Of a DNA stretch of 64,000 nucleotides, positions 11,069-23,000 are shown in pieces. Made by a program: the position numbers and the translations under genes. The notes beneath the pieces are model-generated. The model was not told the DNA's origin and searched no databases. It saw nothing but the letters and a program-made list of their open reading frames with translations. The number at the start of each line of letters is the position of its first letter. Position 1 is the first letter of the stretch. Source of the stretch: Lytechinus variegatus (Eukaryota > Echinodermata > Echinoidea > Temnopleuroida > Toxopneustidae); assembly GCF_018143015.1 (NCBI RefSeq), contig NC_054746.1, positions 40,240,687 through 40,304,686 on the forward strand, read 5' to 3'.

Positions 11069-14000
11069 GTAATTGTAAAGTTTAAATTTAATGTGATCTG
11101 CTGATAAAGTGATAAATATAGTGTAGCAGTTCCGGTATTGAACCTCGGAGTCGGAATAAACTGATTAGAAGTAGCCTAGAACTAGAAGTTAGTCAGTCTA
11201 ACGTTACGTGTGCGTGCATGTGATGTGGATTTTGCATGGCACCTGGCATGCGCTCAATTCAACCACCCACTGGCACGGCCGGTGTAGCGGCGCGGCGGAT
11301 TTTGGGAAATCGGCGGATCCCGTATCTGCTGGCAAATATTCATGATATTGTTCTTAACTGTTAAGTAAATGGCCGATATCGTTTTTAATTGGAACCATAT
11401 CAGCCGGGTTTGACGCTGCTTGATGTTCGCAGATTTGGTTCCTCGGTGGATTTGGTTCTAGTTTCTACAAGTACAACTTCGCGATACCTTTTCAAGTGAC
11501 AAAAATATTTCACTTGCGAAGAGGGGTCCGATTGGAAGCTGATGTCGTAAAAATGAAAAACAATTTCGGCAAAATTTCTACATGTTTATATTTTGTAGGT
11601 ATTTGTGTATTTATGGTGAAAGTTTGGTGAATTTTATTGGAATAATGTGTTTGATATGATCAAATTCATGAAAAGTGTTCGGTAATACGATCCACTACCA
11701 TACTAGTAGGCCTAGGCCTACATACTGTTCGGACACTTATTGGACCACAAAAAAATACATTGAATCAAATAAAAATCATGTTTATTTCATAATTTATTAA
11801 ACATAATTTATTTACTTACTACCAGAGGCTTCTTTTTGCCAAAAATCGGATGCAGTTTCCAAATATCAGACACATAGAGCTGTGCGCCGCAATTAATTTC
11901 GGCGATTTAAATCGCGCTCTAGATCTAGACCCCAAAATAATTGTTGAAAAAATAATATACAAATAATGCATGAAGCCGAGTGCGTTAGTGGAAATGCAGA
12001 GCACGCGAGGTTTCTTTAGATAGAATCATAGATGCCGCACTGTGCACGAGCCGCTTGCGGCGAGTGCCCAGCTTGCATCATCTGAAGAAACCGAGCTTTC
12101 TCTGCATTTACTTTAACGCACGACAGAGCGAGTGCATTATTTGTTTTATAAAATAGCAACACAGAAACAAATTTTAAAAAAGTTACTGTACAGTTTAGTT
12201 GGACTTCTCCCGGGACTTCTACCGCACTGGTTTGCTCGAGCGTGCAATATCAATTTCGTTGCGCACCTTTTGCACTGCCGTGCAGTGCACCAAAAAAGTT
12301 GGATGTCATGTGACGCGTATTGGCCAATCACGATGCTTAAAAATACAGAGCTATTTTATAATTTATTTTAACTGCCTAAATGCCGATTTTAATTATTACT
12401 ATCAATAATTTTGATATAGAAATCGGTAAACAATGATAATTTACTTACCAAACGGACCTCTTTCGGCTCCGAACATCGGACGTCTTCGCTCAGTTGCGCG
12501 TGACTTCATTCTGAAAATGAGTGCGCGCGCATCAACAGCATGCATTTCCAATTCAATTGCCTGATATGTCCGATGTTTGGGATAGTGCTATATTCGGAAG
12601 GGTGTTGGATTTCCCGCTGTAAGGAACCCCCGCGGAGGCCATTGCAGTTTTCTTTTGCAATGGATCGAACATGTGTGATCTTGGCAGCGATATTTCCTGC
12701 GGAAATCACTTCCCCCTTACAAGATTTTTTTGAGTCCATAATTAGCGAGGGTCATAAGAATTTCTGGAAGTCAAAATCATGGATTTTACCCCTGGATTTA
12801 ACCCTTTAGAAAGCTTAGTACAAAATCATGATTTGAATTATCGATACTGCCATTTTTTGCCTTTAATACTCTGTATCAATCATAATTGATGCATATTGTA
12901 CCCAATTTATCCCTAAAATTGTGATAAGAAGGATTTTTCATACTGCAATATATTAATAGGTATGAAATAAATTAACAAATGCATGTTATTTTATTACAAG
13001 CATTATTATCATATCTTGGGGTAAATTCTTTGTATTCTAGTAGTGCAGCAGACATTGAAAGTTGAATGAAGACTGAATGTGGACTATTTAAAGACCCAGA
13101 CCAGATCCCAAAATTTAATTGACAAATCAGACAAATTGAAAGCTATTAATTTAAACTAAAAAGAGAAATGCAAGTTGTATGCAGTCACATGGTCTTGTAC
13201 CATGCATTAGCGCAAAAAACAATATCTTCCAAAGAGAGTGGCCTTTTTGGTACTGAATCTGCCAGAGTAGAACACGATCTGCCGGCGGATTTGGTGCCTA
13301 GAACCGTATCTGCCAGGCACAGGATCTGCCAGTACGTTGGCGGCCTCCATGCTGGTTGGTTGGCCGTGCTGGTGGCCTGTAGAACAAAAGCTTCAGTCTC
13401 TGTATTTTGGTTGTTCGCTCAACTGCGTTGGCTCCACTCACTTATACATAGACTGAAGAATATTGTTTGGTACAAAACAAGCTCCAATTTGTGCTGAAGA
13501 CCTTTTTTTCATTTGCTTGCCAACGTTTCATTCAGCCTGAAACCCCCTCCCCCTTTCCAAAGTCCTGTGTACGCTTCCGCTCTTATCATAACATTAATTC
13601 CTGCTTACGGTAATGCTGTAACCGATTTTTATTCCAATTCCCGATCCGATCCGATTTTCCCCTTTTTTCTACATTTTTCCGAACTCCGATTTTTGACCAT
13701 TGGGGAAAAAATCGGATCGGAAAAACCAAAACATAACAAGACCAAAAAAAAAACATGTGGCGACATGTTTGCCGTCAAAATGCGCTGGTGATTTGTTTTG
13801 ATCTCAGACAAAAGCGGTGGAAGGAAAAGAAGATAAAGGGGAAGAAAATTATGATTTGTTTTTATCTCCGATATTAGCGGAAAGGCAGGTGGAGAAGAAG
13901 ATTATGATTTGTTTTGATCTCCGACATAATCGGGGAAGAACAAAACGATGATAATGATAATTGGTGATAATTTGTTTTGATCTCCGACAAAAATGGAGGA

Positions 14001-17000
14001 AGAAAAACAACGAAAAGGCGATATGTTTTGATCTTAAGCGGAGGCAAATAAGATTTAGTTGAACACGCTGACATGCGCGGTAATATTTACGACTATCTGA
14101 CTATACGTCCTCTAAGCGTTTACGATTACCTCCGCTATCACTACGATGTTGTAGAGAAGGTGAATGTCATGGTAAACAACTCTGGATAATAATGCGTCCT
14201 TTTCGGGAGGTCATGCGACCTTCAAGAGTTTACGATTACCTCCGCCATCACAACGATGTTGTAGAGAAGGTGAATATCACAGTAAACAACTCTTGATAAT
14301 AATGCGTCTTTTACGGGAGGTCATGCGACCTTTAAGAGTTTACGATTTCCTCCGCCATCACTACGATGTTGTAGAGAAGGTGAATATCACTGCAAGCAAC
14401 TCTTGATAATAATGCGTCTTTTTCGGGAGGTCATGCGACCTTTTTGAGATTACCATTACCTCCGCCATCACTACGATGTTGTAGAGAAGGTGAATATCAT
14501 GGTAAACAACTTTTGATAATAATGCGTCTTTTTCGGTAAGTAATGCGACCTCTAAAAGTTCACGAAGGACGCCGCCATCACCACGATGTTGTAGAGAAGG
14601 TGAATATCATGGTAAACAACTTTGGATAATATTGCGTCTTTTTCAATAAGTAATGCGGCCTCTAAAAGTTCACGACGGACTCCGCCATCACCACGATGTT
14701 GTAGAGAAGAGGCCTATCGTTGATCGGCGGTAGTGTCGCGCGCTGGAACGTCATTATCTTATTTTCCTTCCTCCGATTATGTCGAGATCAAAACAACTCA
14801 TCATCTTCTTCCTCCGCTTTTGTCGGAGATCAAAACAAATTCTGCCATCAGTGTCGCGTGCCGCATTTGTCCACGCGCCGGTCTCATACAAATTTTAATG
14901 TATTTTTTTGTTTTTGAATATCTTCCGATCCGATATCCGAACCGATTCCGATTTTAAGAGCGAAACTTCCGAACCGAACTCCGATCCCGTAATTGCTCTA
15001 ACTTACAACATTAGTTAGCTTACGGTATTCCAAAAATAACATATTTTTACTTTTCATTTTTGTCTCACCTGCGAAGCAAAGTGAGACTATAGGCGCCGCT
15101 TTTCCGACGGCGGAGGCGGCGGCGTCAACATCAAATCTTAACCTGAGGTTAAGTTTTTGAAATGACATCATAACTTAGAAAGTATATGGACCTAGTTCAT
15201 GAAACTTGGCCATAAGGTTAATCAAGTATTACTGAACATCCTATTAGAGTTTCATGTCACATGACCAAGGTCAAAGGTCATTTAGGGTCAATGAACTTAG
15301 ACCATGTTGGAGGAATCAACATCGAAATCTTAACCTGTGGTTAAGTTTTTGAAATGTCATCATAACTTAGAAAATATATGGACCTAGTTCATGAAACTTG
15401 GACATAAGGTTAATCAAGTATCACTGAACATCCTGCATGAGTTTCACGTCACATGACCAAGGTCAAAGGTCATTTAGGGTCAATGAACTTTGGCCGAATT
15501 GGGGATATCTGTTGAATTCCCATTATAACTTTGAAAGTTTATGGATCTGATTCATGAAACTTGGACATAATAGTAATCAAGCATCACTGAAAATTTTGTG
15601 CAAGTTTCAGGTCTCATGATTAAGGTCAAAGGTCATTAGGGTCAATGAACTTTGGCCGAATCGGGGGTATCTGTTGAATTACCATCATAACTTTGGAAGT
15701 TTATTGGGCTACATGTAGTTCATTAAACTTGGACATTAGAGTAATCAAGTATCACTGAACATCCTGTGCACGTTTCAGGTCACATGACCAAGGTCAAAGG
15801 TCAATGAACTTTGGCCGAATTGGGTGTATCTGTTGAATTACCATCATAACTTTGAAAGTTTATGGATCTGATTCGTGAAACTTGTACATAAGAGTAATCA
15901 AGTATCACTGAATATCCTGTTTGAGTTTCAGGTCACATGATCATGGTCAAAGGTCATGTAAGGTCAATGAACTTTGTCCATGTTGGGGTTTTTTGGTGAA
16001 TAACCATCATATCTCTGTAAGTTTATTGGTCTAGTTCATAAAAAGTGGACATAAGAGTAACCATGTATCACTGAACATCTTGTGCGAGTTAGAGTAGTAT
16101 TCAAAGTCAGCACTGCTGCTATATTGAACCGCGTGATGCAGGTGAGACGGCCAGAGGCATTCCACTTGTTTTTACAGTGGAAGTCTCCAACAAAATACTG
16201 ATATGAATAAAAAGATTTTTTTAATTAGACAAGCATAGATAAAGCTGAAAATTTTTATCCAAATCGGATATGATTTTTTTTGGGGGGGAACGGTTCAGAT
16301 TTAATAGGTTAGGGATACGATGCATCACTCACTATCTTTTTTTGGGGGGAGGGGGGAGAGTAATTTATTCTAGGAGATAATAATCATTTACACCTGTAAG
16401 TACTATTCTTGTTTTTTTTCTATTGTCAAAACAAAGTTTGATTCTTCCCTGAATATTACTGCACCTACCGTGATCCGGTTGTCCTTATTGGGGGGAGGGG
16501 GGAGAGTAATTTATTCTAGGAGATAATAATCATTTACACCTGTAAGTACTATTCTTGTTTTTTTCTATTGTCAAAACAAAGTTTGATTCTTCCCTGAATA
16601 TTACCGCACCTACTGTGATCCGGTTGTCCTTATTGTCAAACGTGCAAAAAAAATGAATACTGTATCATGCTTATAATAAAAGAAAATCCAGAAAAATAAG
16701 TCATATTTTCTTTGTGCACACAATGTCTGTTTCCTTTTCCTTCCCCTCTTTTCTCATTTCTTTATTACCAAATTCTCATTCTTTATTTTACTTGTTTCTA
16801 TACACATGTGCTACCTTCTTTTCCTTTATTCTATTCCCTTTTTGTCTCGCCCGCCAAAGGTGAAGGCGAGACTTAGGGATCCAAATGTCGTCTGTCCATC
16901 ATCCGTCTGTCGTCCGTCCGTCGTCCTGCATGTTATGCTTCAGTTGGAGGTCACATGATAAGGTTATAGGTCATTTTCAGGTCAACGTTAAAGTTTACAT

Positions 17001-20000
17001 GCAAGACTCTCTTATGACACCTAACTCTGCAACCGTAAGTCACTTTTTAACCAAACTTGGATGGTAGATGGACTTGAGGAACTTGCATGTTATGCTGCAG
17101 TTGGAGGTCACATGATAAGGTCAAAGGTCATTTTCAGGTCAACGTTAAAGTTTACATGCAAGACTCGCTTATGACACCTAACTCTGCAACCGTAAGTCAC
17201 TTTTCAACCAAACTTGGATGGTAGATGTACTTAGGCGACCTGCATGTTTTGCTGCAGTGGGAGGTAACATGGTAAGGTCAAAGGTAATTTTCGGGTCAAC
17301 ATTAAATTTTACGTGCAAAGCTCTTATGACAAGTGTTATTCCATCCCAGTCATTTTACAATGAAGTTTCGATACAATTCTGTTGCGTGCCCTCGCAAATC
17401 ACAATATTTCTGGTTATTTTCATAAGTGGGCGAGACAAAATTGCTTTTGCCTTGTTATATCTTTCTCTTCAATACTACTTCTTTCAGTCACAGGAGTAAA
17501 CCGAATTGAATTAAATTTATTTTCATACTTCAAAAAATATAACAAAATATAATAACATGAAACAAAAATTATGTTTGATTATATACAGAATGCAGAAGAA
17601 ATCTGTCCCTTTATAAGAAATGAAAGCTACCATTAGCAAGTGATGATTAGACTTAATGGACCTTTCATCACCATTATCTTTCCCCATTGAAAAGTCCACT
17701 AATTGAGTGCTATGAGACTTCAGAATACTAAAAGTCTTATAAGTACTCAATTATGTCTTCGCGCTGTCATAACGCGTACTATTGAAAGTGCGTGCTACGT
17801 ACCCCTTCCAAGTAAGGAAAGGGGCACTTAAGAGACTTTTCAGAATACCAAAATGCTCATTAAGCGCTAATTGAGCTTTCAGAATACCGCACCAGGCTCC
17901 TTGCAGTAGAGTTGCGTCCAAAAATTGGGATTGTCCCAGAAAACGACAGCAGTGGCATCGTCAACTTTGGAATCTTAACCGAGGTTATCATATTCATAAC
18001 TTAGAAAGTATATGGACCTAGTTCATGAAATTTGGACATATAAGGGTAATCAAGTATTACTGAACATCCTGCCTGAGTTTCAGGCAAGTCTCTTTTTCTT
18101 CCAGTCTAATTTGGTAGGGTCAGGCTTTCTCTTTCAAGTGATCCTCATGGTATTACATTTCGTGGAGACCTAGGGTTACAAAGGGCTACATCAACATCCA
18201 ATCTAGAGTAGAGATGTAGTTGCAGAGAGTTGTGGCCAAGATTCTTTAAATCTGATGTCCATCAGCAGAGTGTGGGTAACAAATTCAACATCATCTGATA
18301 TTAAGCAATGCTAAAAAGTACCTGTTGCCATATTTAGAGCAAGACTCTGAATCTTCTTCCACTTAATAATTCCCAATATCTGTATATCATATTAACAGGG
18401 TGTCTGTTGGAGATTCAAGAAGGCTCATTGTTGGAGAGCAGAGAAGAATATCAGGTGATCAGAGGAGGCATGTTAGTGACTTAAGGAGACCTTTAACTGA
18501 CCAAAGGATTGAAAGGAGACTCTCTGGTGACCAGAGAAGGTTATCAGCGGATCAGAGAGGCATATCTGGTGATCAGCGGAGAGTTTCAATAGATGCACCA
18601 GGAGTACGGGGTAGAGGCGGAGGATTAACAGTACAGAGGTAAGGATTCTTTGCAATTTACCAGTCAAAGTAATATGTCATTATTTCATATCCTCATCAAG
18701 TAACTTTTAAAATGAGACGGATGATGGGGATAACTAAAAAGGAATGAACATCCAAGAATTAAATAATGATTAATAAATTATTTGTAACATTTTTGTGATT
18801 TTTTTTCCAAACAGGCTTTCACTGATGGAGAGACTTGGGGCACCGCCTGCTAAGAGACCTAACCTGGGAAGTCCATTTAGCAGGTTAGTGCTTGATCTGC
18901 AATTACTATATGACCAGATTTTATACAGTAACATTCAGACAATCTGATATCTGTTTTCTTTTTTATCAAATATAGCCTGATCTTATACCATTTTATTTGA
19001 ACCAATGCTACATTATGAAAGGAGCATTTAACATGATGCCTAGTTTATTTTAATAAAGGCAGTAAATAGAGAAATATTGATCAAAATTTGATAAGAGCAA
19101 TTAAAGAATCTCATGCAAACAGCTGCCCTATATATGTCATGTAATACAGATTCCATGAATTTCTATACATGTCTAAACTAGGGACAGTGATTTTCCGTTT
19201 CAAAAAATGGCATTTTCCGTTTCAGAAAATCTCAAATTCCGTTTCAGCACGTCAGAAAACGGAAATTCCGTTTCCCCATAGACGTTGTACACACGGAAAA
19301 GTGACAATTCCGTTTACACATTGAATAGCAAAATCAAAGCGCATACACTCGCACTGGCCAAAATTTGTATCTGCTACTGTACCAACAACACAATAGAATC
19401 CGTTCTAATCGGATCTATGCTGGTGTATTTAATGATTTTTCAAACTGATTTAGCATGCATACATCCTCACCTTTCACATAATTAGCATTATTTTACGGTG
19501 AAATTAAATTTCATCGATAATTTTGGGGTTTTTTGGACATCGTTATCATCAGTCAACGACTTTCGCCAATCCGCCATCTTGGATTTTAAGACCACGATAT
19601 CGTGCTGTTACATCTTCAAACGTAGAGGGCAGCAACACACGACCGTGCAGTTGAGCAATCTGAAGCGATGTGAAGCTCAACCCGGCCGGCCGGGTACGAT
19701 CGCGGGGTACTATCGAGTGTGCAGATGTCGAGAGCAATCACGATGTGTGAATTGTCATGATTGTAGCGAAGTGAGATCGTGTTTTCTGGGGTTTTGTGGC
19801 CATTTAATATTCTCATTTTTTGGTTATTTTGGAGTAATTTCTGTTGCTATTCTGTGTATTTTGAGGGAAAATACATTTTCCGTGATTTTCCGTTTGAAAT
19901 GCCACTTTCCGTTTCAAAAGGCCTTTTCCGTGAATTCCGTCCGTTTTCCGCGATCGCGGAAAATCACTGTCCCTACTAAACATTTGAAAAGTATTTCATT

Positions 20001-23000
20001 AATACTAAAGAATAATTTTCTCATAGAATTCTGTTAGAAATTGCATGTCTGATGATATTATTTAAGCACCTGTGACTAGTTGAGTGGCCTTGTTAGGATT
20101 TTTTGCCAACTTTCATTAATATATTTCCCTGTTATTCTACTTTTATGAAAACCAACTTTACAAATTAAATGGCATGCTTGATTAAAACTTACAAATTTAT
20201 TACTGTATGTATTAAGAAATTACTATGAAACTGGTCGATTATATAGTCTCATATGTTCTATGTTTAAAAAGATATTGTATAAGATCATAAATCATATGAT
20301 TCATTTGTTATAAGCCTGTGAAATTTGGTTGGCTAAATTGCTTACATGGGTACAAAGTAGCAATATAAGTGTTTGTAAAAACTTTGTATATTTTTGCGAT
20401 TTTTTTTTTAGGCTAGGAGGAAGAGTTGGACCAAGGAACCGAGCCCCCAGTGATGATGAGGATGAGGACATGGATTACAAGGTAAGAATTAGGTTGATAA
20501 TACTCATGCAATTTACACGTATACACCACCAATTTAACCATGTTAAGTGCTAATTTATTACTTGAACGGGACTTTTTCTTTTTAACCCTACCTAGACCGA
20601 GGGGGGGGGGGCACACAAAATTTACAATACCCGGGTACACGGTTCCAAAATAATGCAACATTTTGTAAGTGCATGTCAGACCCAAAATAGCCCCAAAACA
20701 TGATTTTTTTTTGTACAAAGTCAATACATGTTGTGTTTTCAACCAAAAATTGATGTATGATTATTTTTAGTGTTGCTGGTCTAAACGGATTTGTTTTATG
20801 CTGTTATGATTTCAAAAGAGCCCCAAATTAAGTTCATCGAAAAACATTGAAAAACTGAAAGTAAAAAAACCCCAAAGAAATAAACAGGAAATTGCGAAAA
20901 CAATATAATACATAAGAAATTGATCTGATATCACAATTTCTTTCATGTACATTTGCTAAGGATGCCACAAAGAGTTTCTGTACCATAAATTAGAACATTT
21001 AGACCTTATTTAGAGAGTTAGAGGAAAAAGTATGATTTTGCATACTAATTATGCATAAATTAGCATAATCACTAAATAGCAATTTGCATGAAGTAAATTA
21101 CTATACAATTTTGTAGATTATGTCCCAGACAACATGCGTGCCAATTTTTGGCGCGATCAGTGGCCGAGATCTCCCGAATCCCCAGGCCTAGATAGGGTTA
21201 AGGATTCAACTGAGATAAGGCGTCAGAGATTTTAACTCTCTATCGTCTATGAATTTTTGTCAGCACTCAGCTCCTCTGGATTAGCAGAGTAATTGATTTG
21301 TGGAACCAGTTTCTATTATGTACTAATGATGGGATTTAAATATTTTAGTTTTACTTCTTTTCTTATATTTTTTATTTGTTTATATTATAAATGTAAATAG
21401 CTTTGTTTTTAGTAATCGTTGTGTGTGCCTTATTCTTTAAAGGACAAGTCCACCCCAACAAAAACTTGATTTGAATTTAAAAGAGAAAAATTCAACAAGC
21501 GTAACACTGAAAATTTCATCAAAATCAGATGTAAAATAAGAAAGTTATGACATTTTAAAGTTTCGCTTCATTTCACAAAACAGTTATATGCACATCTCAG
21601 TCGGTATGCAAATGAGGGAACTGATGACATCACTCACTATTTCTTTGTATTTTACTATATGATTTATGAAATATTTTGATTTTCTCGTCATTTTCATGTG
21701 AAATAAAGTTTCATTCCTCCCTGAACACGTGGAATTCCATTATTTAACATTTTGTGCTTCAGGCAAGGAGGTCCTAATCATCAAATTCATAAAAATTGAA
21801 ATATTGTATAATTCAAACAATAAAAAACAAAAGAAATAGTGAGTGAGTGACATCATCGACTCTCATTTGGATGTAACTGGCTCATTCATATAACTATTTT
21901 GTTAAAAATAAGCGAAACTTTGAAATGTCATAACTTTCTTATTTTACATCCGATTTTGATGAAATTTTCAGCATTGTGCTTGTCTGATTTTTCTCTATTG
22001 ATTCAAATCAACATTTTTCTGAGGTGGACTTGACCTTTAAGAAAGGTTAACAGCCAATAATTCTACAATTAACATTTCAATTGACCAACATATTACAATG
22101 ATTTGTTAACTACAGGCAACACATTTTTCCCTCTCTTTCCTTATTGACAGCCTCTTGTTCAATCCTCTGTGGTAACTACCCTAACAACAGTGACACCAAA
22201 AACTCGCCAACAGACCATCAAAGAAGTACAGAAAGACAAGAAGAGTGTTGATAGGTGAGGGGCTCAGTACTGAATTTGTGTGAGGGATAGGAATTGTTTG
22301 TGACTATCTGTATCTGAAATAAGTTAGAGTCCACTTTTCTTGAAGAAAAACACAAAATACTACAGAGTTGTACATGGCAAAAATACAGGTTCATCTGCTC
22401 CAGCATAGGTTAAAAGTAAAAGATACATATTGCATTCATTTAAAGAAAAATGATATTAATTAGAAGTCATGGTTGCAATGTTTGGTGATTTACAGTTCAT
22501 TTTCAGCTTTTTTTTGTCTTGCCAACAAATTGCTATTAGCTTAACATGCACTTCTTCAAAATAATCTTGGTTCAACAAAGTGAACTCAGAAACATATCCT
22601 CTTTATCTTTTCTATTGCGCTTTATACACTATAAGCCTTACTGTCATTGTTTTTTCCTGTTTTTAGGAATAAGCGAATGTTTGGTCACCTATTAGGCACC
22701 CTGCAGAAGTTCAGAGATGAAAGTGATTCAAAGACAGACAAGGTTTGTATATGAACAAATTATTCCCCATGGAGTAAGTTGGGGATTGTTGTACATTGGT
22801 TATGTTGGATTTTAAGTTACACTTTAACTAAGTGGTATCCCAGAGGGAGAGGGGTATAGGAGGAATATGCAAAGATTTAAAAAAAAAGAAGACTATTCAA
22901 CAAACAGCCAATGATGGTATTTTTTAAAGTGGTGGTATTATTTCCAAGACACAACATTGCTTAGACTAAGTTCATGTAATAATTATCATTTTACAGCATT

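Noticed and set aside
14100-14715. CRISPR-like periodic repeat
   Set aside because: The whole 110-bp unit repeats with no unique spacers, and the genome is animal.
19498-20037. 179-residue plus-strand frame
   Set aside because: Runs across the right end of a MITE, has no recognisable domain, and its Cys run looks accidental.
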